Shown: piece by piece, positions 35,476 to 43,197 of the stretch | How positions within the stretch are numbered: position 1 is the stretch's first letter | Layout: every line of letters starts with the position of its first letter | Source of the DNA: Streptomyces sp. NBC_00414 | Lineage (GTDB): Bacteria; Actinomycetota; Actinomycetes; Streptomycetales; Streptomycetaceae | Direction: 5' to 3' | Length of the DNA stretch: 64,000 nucleotides | Assembly (NCBI RefSeq): GCF_036038375.1 | Contig: NZ_CP107935.1 | Span: 4,216,001-4,280,000, forward strand | The notes under the pieces: model-generated | Databases searched by the model: none | What the model was told of the DNA's origin: nothing | What the model saw: only the letters and a program-made list of their open reading frames with translations | Position numbers and translations under genes: made by a program

Positions 35476-35582
35476 CCGCTCCGCTGGGGTTCGGATGTTG
35501 ACTGCGGGCCCGGTGGGGGCTGGGCACGTAACCGCTCCGCTGGGGTTCGGAAGGTGACTGCGGCCCGGTGGGGGCTGGCTGC
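35471..35582. repeat. 56-bp tandem duplication at the end of the LAETG gene
   Basis: Two near-identical copies starting CGTAACCGCTCCGCTGGGGT at 35471 and 35527 (period 56). The first copy contains the TAA stop of the LAETG gene. The second runs into a copy of the dispersed GCGCAGTTCCCCGCGCCCC element at 35580-35600. Confidence 0.85.
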
Positions 35583-35660
35583 GCAGTTCCCCGCGCCCCT
35601 GAAGACAGAGGGCAGACGCGTGATGCGTGGCTGAACTTGCTGTACGCGCGGCAGACGTGA

Positions 35661-35690
35661 GGACCTGCGCTCGGAGGGGGGCGCAGGTCC
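35661..35690. terminator. Bidirectional terminator between LAETG and GMC oxidoreductase genes
   Basis: GGACCTGCGC (35661-35670) / GCGCAGGTCC (35681-35690), extended by an A-T pair, loop TCGGAGGGGG, followed by TTCGTCTTTC on the plus strand. It sits 185 bp after the LAETG stop and 33 bp beyond the convergent GMC gene. Confidence 0.7.
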
Positions 35691-35722
35691 TTCGTCTTTC
35701 CTGTGCCGTGAAGTGCGTGCGG

Positions 35723-37510
35723 CTACTTCTTCGGTGGCATCGTCGGCATGCCCAGGAACGGGAGTTTCAGGGCACCGAAGGCGTCCGCCGGGACCGCGGG
35801 CGAGAGCGGCTCGACCGGCTTCAGGCGCTCGTACGCGGCGCCGATCGCCGGACGCGGGTCCGCCTCGCCCTTGTTGGGCCAGTACGACATCGCGCGCTCG
35901 GCCTGTGCGGTGATGGTCAGCGACGGGTTCACGCCCAGGTTCGCCGAGACCGCGGCGCCGTCGACGACGGAGATGCCCGGGTGCCCGTACAGCCGGTGGT
36001 ACGGGTCGATGACGCCCTCGTCCGCGGAGGCGCCGATCGGGCAGCCGCCCAGGAAGTGGGCGGTCAGCGGGGTGCCCATCAGTTCGCCGACGTTCGAGCC
36101 CGCGAAGCCGTTGATCTCGGCGGCTATCGCGGCGGCGCCCTCCGAAGCGGCCCTGATCTGCTTCGGGTTGGGGGCGCCGTGGCCCTGGCGTGCCGTCAGC
36201 AGGCCCTTGCCCGCGCCCTTCGGCTTCAGGTACGTCGTCAGGGAGTTGTCCAGGGACTGCATCACCAGGCCGATGATGGTCCGCTCCGACCAGCGGCGGT
36301 TGGAGATCGAGCGGGCCATGAGGGTGGGGTGCTTGACCGCGTTGACCAGCCAGCCGAGCGCCCTCGACGAGCCTTCCGTGTAGGGGACCTGGAGGATCGA
36401 CAGGCTGCCCATCGAGTTCGAGCCCTTGCCGTAACGGACGGGCTCGATGTGCGTGTTGGCGTCCGGGTGGATCGAGGACGTGATGGCGACCCCGCGCGTG
36501 AAGTCGACCTTCGCCTCGCCGGTGGCCTTGCGGTAGCGGCGGTCGCTGGTCTGCGCACCCACCAGCGCCTCGGAGTTCGTACGGGTCAGCTCCCCCAGTC
36601 GCTTCGACAGGTGCGGGAGCTGGCCGCCCGCCTTCATCCGGTGCAGCAGGGTCTGCGTACCGTACGTGCCGGCCGCGAGGACGATCCGGCGGGCCTTGAA
36701 GACACGCCCCTCACGCTTGGCGCCCTTGCCCCTGCGGTCCGTGGGGAGCGTCGCGACGGCGTACCCGCCCTGCGAGTCGTCCGTGAGGGACACGACGGTC
36801 GTCAGGGGGTGGACGACCGCGCCCGCCTTCTCGGCGAGGTACAGGTAGTTCTCGTTGAGAGTGTTCTTCGCGCCGTGCCGGCAGCCCGTCATGCACTCGC
36901 CGCACTCGGCGCACGCGCTGCGGGCCGGGCCCGCGCCGCCGAAGTACGGGTCGTCGACCGTCTCGCCGGGCCGGGCCTTCACGGTCTTGTCGGCGTCCTC
37001 GCCGTCGCCGAAGAAGACCCCGACCGGCGCCATGTGGAAGGTGTCCCCCACGCCCATCCGCTGGGCCGCCGCCTTCAGATGGACGTCGGAGGGCGTCATG
37101 GTCGGGTTGAGCCGTACGCCGAGCATGCGCTGCGCCTGGTCGTAGTACGGCTTCAGCTCCTCCTGCCAGTCGGTGATGTCCTTCCACTGCGGATCCTCGA
37201 AGAACGGCTTCGGCGGTACGTAGAGGGTGTTGGCGTAGTTGAGGGAACCGCCGCCCACGCCCGCGCCGGCGAGCACCATCACGTTGCCGAGCAGGTGGAT
37301 GCGCTGGAGGCCGTACATGCCGAGCTTCGGCGCCCACAGGTAGTTCTTCAGGTCCCAGGAGTTCTTCGGGAGCGTGGCCGGGGTGAAGCGGCGGCCCGCT
37401 TCCAGGACACCTACGCGGTAGCCCTTCTCCGTCAGGCGCAGGGCGGTGACGGATCCGCCGAAGCCGGAGCCCACGACGAGGACGTCGTAGTCATAAGCGT
37501 CCTGAGGCAC
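35723..37510 (-). CDS. GMC-family FAD oxidoreductase with ferredoxin-like Cys cluster
   Basis: 595 residues. N-terminal FAD-binding motif GSGFGGSV (about 14-21) and a second glycine-rich block GVGGGS. A Cys-rich segment, CAECGECMTGC (about 198-208), looks like a 4Fe-4S-type motif, typical of the cholesterol-oxidase-like subgroup of GMC enzymes. The C-terminal half has GGCPIG and VNPSLTITAQAERA, the flavin/substrate domain. Cytoplasmic: no signal peptide. The family oxidises alcohols (sterols, sugars or choline), but the substrate is not fixed here. The GTG at 37510 has AGGGGAG 7 bases upstream. It lies 93 bp downstream of the aldehyde dehydrogenase gene, suggesting an alcohol-to-aldehyde-to-acid pathway. 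Confidence 0.88.
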   Translation of the reverse strand: MPQDAYDYDVLVVGSGFGGSVTALRLTEKGYRVGVLEAGRRFTPATLPKNSWDLKNYLWAPKLGMYGLQRIHLLGNVMVLAGAGVGGGSLNYANTLYVPPKPFFEDPQWKDITDWQEELKPYYDQAQRMLGVRLNPTMTPSDVHLKAAAQRMGVGDTFHMAPVGVFFGDGEDADKTVKARPGETVDDPYFGGAGPARSACAECGECMTGCRHGAKNTLNENYLYLAEKAGAVVHPLTTVVSLTDDSQGGYAVATLPTDRRGKGAKREGRVFKARRIVLAAGTYGTQTLLHRMKAGGQLPHLSKRLGELTRTNSEALVGAQTSDRRYRKATGEAKVDFTRGVAITSSIHPDANTHIEPVRYGKGSNSMGSLSILQVPYTEGSSRALGWLVNAVKHPTLMARSISNRRWSERTIIGLVMQSLDNSLTTYLKPKGAGKGLLTARQGHGAPNPKQIRAASEGAAAIAAEINGFAGSNVGELMGTPLTAHFLGGCPIGASADEGVIDPYHRLYGHPGISVVDGAAVSANLGVNPSLTITAQAERAMSYWPNKGEADPRPAIGAAYERLKPVEPLSPAVPADAFGALKLPFLGMPTMPPKK

Positions 37511-37603
37511 GTGCTTCTCCCCTTTGAGCGTGCGGTGCGGGTGATTCGTGGTTGCTCGCGCAGTTCCCCGCGCCCCTGAGGGGCGGAGCCCCTCAAGAGA
37601 CCA

Positions 37604-39229
37604 CTAGCGGAAACGGAACGCCTTCATCAGCCGCAGGCTGCGGCTCATGAACTGGGCGTACTTCTCGTCGTCCATGCCCAGGGACGGGGCCATCGGCAGC
37701 AGTCGCTGCTGGGCGACCGTCTGGGCCTCCGTGTACTTGAGGATGCCCTCGGAGCCGTGGCGGCGGCCGAGGCCGGAGTCCTTCATGCCGCCCATCGGCG
37801 ACTGGACGCTGCCGTACGCGGGCCCGTAGCCCTCGTTGATGTTGACCGTTCCGGTGCGCAGCCGGGCCGCGACCTCGGCGCCGCGGCGGCCGTCCTTCGT
37901 CCAGACCGAGGAGTTGAGGCCGTAGGCCGTGGCGTTGGCGGAGTCGATCACCGCGTCCTCGTCCTTGAACCGGTAGATGGAGACGACCGGGCCGAAGGTC
38001 TCCTCGCCGCAGACCGCCATGGGTGTCTCGACGCCGTCGAGGATGGTGGGCTCGAAGAAGTACGGGCCGATGTCCGGGCGCGCGACACCGCCCGCGACGA
38101 CGGTCGCGCCCTTGGCGACGGCCTCCTCGACGTGCCGGGTCACGGTCTCCAGCTGGCGTTCGCCGACCAGCGAGCCCATCTCGGCGCCGTACGCGAGGGA
38201 CGTACCGAGCCGCATCGCCCTGGTGCGGGCGGCGAACCGCTCCAGGAAGGTGTCCGCGATCGACTCGTGGACGTACAGCCGCTCGATGCTGATGCACAGC
38301 TGTCCGGCGGACGAGAAGCAGGCGCGGACCGCGCCGGCCGCCGCCCGGTCGATGTCGGCGTCCTCAAGGACCAGCATGGCGTTCTTGCCGCCGAGTTCGA
38401 GGGAGACGCCGACCAGGCGGGCCGCCGCGCCCTGCGCGACCTCGCGGCCCGTGCGGGTGGAGCCGGTGAAGGAGACGTAGTCGGCGTGCTTGACGACCTC
38501 CGGGCCGATGACCGGGCCCTCGCCGAGGACCACCTGGAAGACGTCGGCCGGCAGGCCCGCCTCGATCAGCAGGTCACGGGCCCACAGGGCGGTGAGGCAG
38601 GTCTCGGTGTCGGGCTTCATCACGACGGCGTTGCCCGCGACGAAGGCGGGGAGCGCGTCGCCGACGGAGAGTTCGAGGGGGTAGTTCCAGGGGGCGATCT
38701 GGCCGACGACGCCTCGCGGGTGGCGCAGCTCGGTGACCTTGGTGAGGGTCGGCATGGCGCCCGCGTGCCGCTTGGGGCGCAGGTAGAAGGGGGCCCGGCG
38801 GCCGTAGTGGCGGGCCGCGACGGCGACCGCCTGGACCTCCTCGTGGGCGTGCAGACGGGCCTTGCCGGTCTCCAGCTGGATCAGGTCCAGCACTTCGGCC
38901 TGGCGGGCGAGCACGAGGTCGTGGAAGCGGAGGAGGACGGCCGCGCGCTCCTTCACGGGGATCTGGACCCACAGGCGCTGGGCGGCGCGGGCCCGGTCGT
39001 AGGCCAGTTCCACGTCCTGCGGGGTGGACTCGGGCAGGTCGGCCAGCTTCTCGCCGGTGAACGGCGTGTGGTTGGCGGTGCGGCCCGAGCCGACCACGCC
39101 ACGGGTGAGCTGGGCGATCAGCTCCGGCGTGACCACGTCAGCGGCCGTGCGGGCGCCTTCGGGTGCGGGCGCGAGAGGGTTCGTACCGGTCTTTTCCGGG
39201 GCCTGTGCCGGGGCCTGCGAGTCCGTCAT
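37604..39229 (-). CDS. Succinate-semialdehyde-type NAD(P)-dependent aldehyde dehydrogenase
   Basis: 541 residues. ALDH superfamily with general base E278 in LELGGKN and nucleophile C312 in SSAGQLCISIER. The cofactor motifs IAPWNYPLE and FTGSTRTGREV are present, and the C-terminus carries NSSVWTKDGRRG. The architecture is nearest the succinate-semialdehyde dehydrogenase group (GabD-like), which feeds the 4-aminobutyrate route to succinate, but other short aldehydes fit. An extra N-terminus (1-35) rich in Ala/Pro. ATG at 39229 with weak ribosome site. Upstream region holds two palindromes 22 bp apart. Confidence 0.85.
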   Translation of the reverse strand: MTDSQAPAQAPEKTGTNPLAPAPEGARTAADVVTPELIAQLTRGVVGSGRTANHTPFTGEKLADLPESTPQDVELAYDRARAAQRLWVQIPVKERAAVLLRFHDLVLARQAEVLDLIQLETGKARLHAHEEVQAVAVAARHYGRRAPFYLRPKRHAGAMPTLTKVTELRHPRGVVGQIAPWNYPLELSVGDALPAFVAGNAVVMKPDTETCLTALWARDLLIEAGLPADVFQVVLGEGPVIGPEVVKHADYVSFTGSTRTGREVAQGAAARLVGVSLELGGKNAMLVLEDADIDRAAAGAVRACFSSAGQLCISIERLYVHESIADTFLERFAARTRAMRLGTSLAYGAEMGSLVGERQLETVTRHVEEAVAKGATVVAGGVARPDIGPYFFEPTILDGVETPMAVCGEETFGPVVSIYRFKDEDAVIDSANATAYGLNSSVWTKDGRRGAEVAARLRTGTVNINEGYGPAYGSVQSPMGGMKDSGLGRRHGSEGILKYTEAQTVAQQRLLPMAPSLGMDDEKYAQFMSRSLRLMKAFRFR

Positions 39230-39303
39230 GAGCCGCAGAGTATGCCCGCCCGCGCTCTTTGGGTACCCGTCGGTAACAGGGTTTCACCGAGTACACACAC
39301 AGC

Positions 39304-39339
39304 GCCAGTGATCACTGGCAGCAAATGCCCTGATCAGGG
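39304..39339. promoter_or_regulatory. Paired palindromic operator candidates upstream of aldehyde dehydrogenase
   Basis: GCCAGTGATCACTGGC (39304-39319, perfect 16-bp palindrome) and CCCTGATCAGGG (39328-39339, perfect 12-bp palindrome). Both share the TGATCA core, and their centres are 22 bp apart, about two helical turns. They lie 75-110 bp upstream of the aldehyde dehydrogenase start at 39229 (minus strand), as expected for a TetR/GntR-type repressor. Confidence 0.6.
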
Positions 39340-39407
39340 TGTTGTCCGGGGACGATCAGAGATGACCGGAGTCCGGCCGTGCCCGGCGGAGAATCCGTAC
39401 CCGGAAC

Positions 39408-41426
39408 CTACGGCTCGATCTCAAGACGCTCCCGCGCCCCCTTGAACACCGCGGTGCCCCTCTTCTCGTCCGCCGTCCCCTTGGGCATGTCCACCCGCAG
39501 CTCGTACAGACGGCCGTCGTCGGTGAGGATCATCAGCTCCATGACCCGGGTCAGGTTGCCCTCGGTGTCGTAGGTGGTGTCGGCGAGCACGGCCTCGTCC
39601 CCGTGGAAGGACGTGGGCGTGTACTGCGTCCTCGACTCCCCGTATCCCGCCCAGGTGTCGCCCTGATGCCGTGCTCTGGCCATCGGTGAGCTCGGCGCCT
39701 CGTCCCACTGGGTGAGCCGGACCTGGACGACCTCGTCGTTGTCGAAGATCGCCATCCGCGGCTGGTCGTCGGCGCCGCCCTGCTCGTGGAAGCGCACGAA
39801 CTGCCGGGGGAGGTGCAGGACCGCCTTCAGGTCCTTCTCCGGGCGGGCGGTCCACACCTCGCCGACCGTGGGGACGGGCGCGGTCTCGGGTGAGGTCGCG
39901 GACGAGTCCGCCGGGGTCCCGCCCACGCCGTCGGTGAGCGAGGTGCCGAGCCAGACGCCGCCCGCCACGAGCAGGACGCCGACGAGCGTGCCGCCCACGA
40001 GCCGGGAAGCCCGGCGCCTCCCCGGCTTCGGGAGCACGACATCGGCGTCGGTGGCGTGGGTGCTGTCCGATTCGGGGGCCGGGGCGGGAGCTGGGCCGGA
40101 GGCCGGGTCAGAGTCCTGCTTGAGGTCCGGATGCGAGTCCGGGCCCGGGGCCGGAGCGGGGACCGGGTCCCGGTTGTGGTCCGGATTGAAGTCCGGGCCC
40201 GCGCCCGGGGCCGGGTCGGAGTCTGGGGCCAAGTCCGGATCCGGGACCGAGCCCGAGACCGAGTCCGAGACCGGAGCCGAGTCCGAGTCCGAGACCGAGA
40301 CCGGGACCGGAGCCGAGTCCGAGACCGGAACCGGAGCCGAGTCCGAGACCGGAACCGGAGCCGAGTCCGAGTCCGAGACCGAGACCGGGACCGGGACCGG
40401 GACCGGGACCGGGACCGGAGCCGAGACCGGGACCGGAGCCGAGTCCGAGTCCGAGACCGAGACCGAGACCGGGACCGGAGCCGAGACCTCCCCCGGTACC
40501 TCGGGATGCGAAGGTGCCCGTCCGAACCGCATCGTCCCGGAGTCGTCCGCGAACTCCCGTAAGAGAGCGGCGTCCTGCGGAGCCGTCAGGTCGCCCCTGG
40601 GTGCCGGCCATCCCTCCGCCACCGCCTCCAGCGAGGCGGCGACCTCGTCGGCGTCCGGCCGCTGGTCCGGGTCCTTCGCCAGGAGCCGTACGATCAGCGG
40701 CCCGAGCGGCCCCGCGTGCTTCGGTTCCGGCGGCTCGGCGGACAGGATCGCGGCGAGGGTGGACTCCAGCGTCGTACGCCGGAACGGGGACCAGCCCTCG
40801 ACGGCCGCGTACAGGCAGACGCCCAGGGACCACATGTCCGCGGCCGGGCCCGCGCCCCGGCCGGACATCCGCTCCGGCGCGATGAATTCGAGGGAGCCCA
40901 CGAACTCCCCGCTCATCGTGAGCGATTCCTCGCCCTGGATGTGCGCGATGCCGAAGTCGGTGAGCACGACGCGGCCGTGCTGTCCGAGCAGGACGTTCGC
41001 GGGCTTCACGTCGCGGTGCACGATGCCCTTGGCGTGCGCCGCCTTCAGTGCGCCCACGACGGACAGCCCGATCCGCGCCGACTCGGTGGGCGGGAGCGCG
41101 CCGCGCTGCAGCACCTCGTGCAGGGACTCGCCGCGGATCAACTCCATGACGATCCAAGGCAGTCCGTCCTCCACGACCACGTCATGGATGGCGACGGCGC
41201 CGGGATGGTCCACGCGCGCGGCGGCCCGCGCCTCGCGCTGCAGCCGGTGGTACGCGCGCTGGTGGGCCGCGTCCCGCGGATCACCGGGCAGGCGGGGCTC
41301 CTTGACGGCGACGTCCCGCCCCACGAGTTCGTCCGTGGCCCGCCACACGGTGCCCATGCCGCCCGAGCCGATGCGCTCCGTCAGCCGGTAACGGCCGCCG
41401 ACCAGGCGCCCCCCGTCATCGCTCAT
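39408..41426 (-). CDS. Receptor Ser/Thr protein kinase with repeat-rich linker
   Basis: 672 residues. The kinase domain (about 12-275) has intact motifs: GSGGMG loop, DVAVKEPR lysine, HRDVKPANVLL catalytic loop and LTDFGIA. A linker of about 150 residues follows, dominated by Pro-Val/Ser-Asp repeats (PVPVSDS..., encoded by a 6-bp-like minisatellite at about 40240-40500), then one membrane segment (about 462-484) and an extracellular domain of about 185 residues. Signals from outside the cell should alter kinase activity. ATG at 41426 with a weak upstream site. It lies 60 bp downstream of the lipid-kinase gene on the same strand, likely one transcript. Confidence 0.9.
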   Translation of the reverse strand: MSDDGGRLVGGRYRLTERIGSGGMGTVWRATDELVGRDVAVKEPRLPGDPRDAAHQRAYHRLQREARAAARVDHPGAVAIHDVVVEDGLPWIVMELIRGESLHEVLQRGALPPTESARIGLSVVGALKAAHAKGIVHRDVKPANVLLGQHGRVVLTDFGIAHIQGEESLTMSGEFVGSLEFIAPERMSGRGAGPAADMWSLGVCLYAAVEGWSPFRRTTLESTLAAILSAEPPEPKHAGPLGPLIVRLLAKDPDQRPDADEVAASLEAVAEGWPAPRGDLTAPQDAALLREFADDSGTMRFGRAPSHPEVPGEVSAPVPVSVSVSDSDSAPVPVSAPVPVPVPVPVPVSVSDSDSAPVPVSDSAPVPVSDSAPVPVSVSDSDSAPVSDSVSGSVPDPDLAPDSDPAPGAGPDFNPDHNRDPVPAPAPGPDSHPDLKQDSDPASGPAPAPAPESDSTHATDADVVLPKPGRRRASRLVGGTLVGVLLVAGGVWLGTSLTDGVGGTPADSSATSPETAPVPTVGEVWTARPEKDLKAVLHLPRQFVRFHEQGGADDQPRMAIFDNDEVVQVRLTQWDEAPSSPMARARHQGDTWAGYGESRTQYTPTSFHGDEAVLADTTYDTEGNLTRVMELMILTDDGRLYELRVDMPKGTADEKRGTAVFKGARERLEIEP
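40240..40500. repeat. GC-rich coding minisatellite in kinase linker
   Basis: Runs of GACCGG, GAGTCC and GGAACCGGAGCC units repeated over about 260 bp, coding for Pro-Val, Ser-Asp and Ala-Pro repeats in the minus frame. Period stays a multiple of three, so length changes keep the frame. Probably polymorphic between strains. Confidence 0.8.
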
Positions 41427-41486
41427 GTCCCATCAGTACCGTGCGCGGGCGGAGCTTGTCGATGTTCGGGCGGTGCGCACCACGGG

Positions 41487-42929
41487 TCAGGCCGCAGGAG
41501 GTGTCCGGTTCGCGGGCAGGTGCTCTTCCCGGGGCAGCGCACGGTGTCCGGGCAGGGCAGTACGCCCGACCGCCGCCGCGAGTTTGCGCAGCCGGCGCCA
41601 GTCGATGGGCGGCTTGGCCTCCGGCACGCCCGGCCGGTTCCCTGGGACGCGCACGCGCAGGGCGCCGGGCTCGATCCGGCACCGTACCGGCGTGGGGAGC
41701 ATGAGTGCCTCGCCGTCCACGCCGACCTCGATCTCGGGGCGGTCGGCGTCCACGACCACCTCGCGGGCCGTCAGCACCGTGAGCCCGGTGGAGTGCCTGC
41801 CCAGCAGCAGCCCGGCGGCCTCGGCGGCGTTCTCGACCCGGACACCGAGGACGCCCAGCACGCCGGACTCCAGCCGCTCGCGGTAGCCGAGCCCCGCCGG
41901 ATCGTCCATGCGGTAGGGGTTGTTGCTCACGAGAAGGGCCTGGGGCGCGTCGATGACGGCCGCCCGGGTGGCGCCCCCCGCCTCCGGACGGGCGGCCCCG
42001 CCCGCCTCCTCCACCCTGGCGGTCAGCCGCGGCCCGCGCTGGTGCGTGAGCAGCTCGGGCAGCAGCTCCAGCGTCGTACGGACCTTGTCGTCCCGGTACT
42101 CGGGGCTCTGCACGACCACCGCGTACGCCCCGAACGAGGCGTTGTTGACGAAGGGGTGCGAGTCGGCGAAGCCGAGGTCGACGTGGAGTTCGACGCCTTC
42201 CTCGGTGAGCGCGTCGAGGCTCGCCGCCGGGTCGCCCCGGTCGAGTCCGAGGTCCATCGCGAAGTGGTTGCGGGTCCCGGCGCAGACGACGAGGAACGGA
42301 ATGCCGTGCTCCGCGGCGACGGCGGCGACCAGCGCCTGCGTACCGTCCCCGCCCGCGACACCGAGCAGATCGGCGCCGTCCTCGACGGCCCGCCGGGCGA
42401 GGACGGTGACGTCCTCCTGCCGTTCGGGGTCGAGGAGATGGACCCGTGCCCCGAGCTTCTCGGCCTTCTCCTTCAGCCCGAACCGCTCGACCTTCCCGCC
42501 CCCGGAGCGCGGGTTCATGATGAGGAAGGGGCTGACGGGGGCGGGGGTCCGGTGCTCCCGCACGCTCACCGTGTGCGACCTGGTGCTGCTGAGCGCGAAC
42601 TTCCCGGCCCAGACGGCCGCTCCCCACAGGACCAGGGACACGAAGACGACCCACAGCAGGTTCTCGGCGGCGAAGAACCAGATGACGGCGGCGGGCGTCG
42701 CGGCGGCCAGCGCCACGGCCGCCGCGCGGGCCGGTCCCCGCAGCGTCAGGACCCACCACAGGGCGGCCACGGTCACCGCCGTGCCGAACACTCCCACCGC
42801 GACGAGCAGCAGGCTCGCGACTCCCCCGAACAGGAGCGGCAGCAGCACCGCGATGCCGGCCGCGGCCAGGGCACCACGCGCCGCCCAGCGCTGCCGGGCA
42901 TGCGCCCGCCCGTCAAGATCCAGGCCCAC
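41487..42929 (-). CDS. Diacylglycerol-kinase-like lipid kinase with N-terminal membrane segments
   Basis: 480 residues. About four membrane segments occupy 15-110, then a DAGK catalytic domain: FLIMNPRSGGGK (start of the fold), GVAGGDGTQ (nucleotide-binding GGDGT), VCAGTRNHFAMDLGL and VNNASFGAYA. The C-terminal part has the usual EVGVDGEALML motif. It phosphorylates lipid alcohols such as diacylglycerol to phosphatidate; the exact substrate is unproven. The GTG at 42929 has GAGAGGCGG upstream. It is the first gene of a pair with a receptor kinase. Confidence 0.9.
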   Translation of the reverse strand: MGLDLDGRAHARQRWAARGALAAAGIAVLLPLLFGGVASLLLVAVGVFGTAVTVAALWWVLTLRGPARAAAVALAAATPAAVIWFFAAENLLWVVFVSLVLWGAAVWAGKFALSSTRSHTVSVREHRTPAPVSPFLIMNPRSGGGKVERFGLKEKAEKLGARVHLLDPERQEDVTVLARRAVEDGADLLGVAGGDGTQALVAAVAAEHGIPFLVVCAGTRNHFAMDLGLDRGDPAASLDALTEEGVELHVDLGFADSHPFVNNASFGAYAVVVQSPEYRDDKVRTTLELLPELLTHQRGPRLTARVEEAGGAARPEAGGATRAAVIDAPQALLVSNNPYRMDDPAGLGYRERLESGVLGVLGVRVENAAEAAGLLLGRHSTGLTVLTAREVVVDADRPEIEVGVDGEALMLPTPVRCRIEPGALRVRVPGNRPGVPEAKPPIDWRRLRKLAAAVGRTALPGHRALPREEHLPANRTPPAA

Positions 42930-42949
42930 GCCTGCCGCCTCTCACCGTT

Positions 42950-43090
42950 CGCGCAGTTCCCCGCGCCCTCAACAGATTGCGCAGTTCCCCGCGCCCCTAG
43001 AGGCAGAAGATTGCGCCGTTCCCCAGGCCCCCGAACAGGCGGACCCGCGTTGCCTTCGTGCCTTCAGGGGCGCGGGGAACTGCGCGGGCA
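42950..43090. repeat. Array of dispersed repeat copies between lipid kinase and receptor kinase genes
   Basis: Three direct copies of GCGCAGTTCCCCGCGCCC near 42953, 42978 and 43012 (the last degenerate: GCGCCGTTCCCCAGGCCC), and one inverted copy GGGGCGCGGGGAACTGCGCG at 43067. These match the elements near 9330, 9427, 35580, 37560 and 46770. Confidence 0.8.
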
Positions 43091-43197
43091 ACCCCCACCG
43101 GACCGCACCCGAAGAACGACGGCCCGGGGCAGCAGTATGCCGCTACCGAGGTCCACTTGACGCCTCGGAAAAGCGCCGGAAAGGCGCCGCCGGGGGT

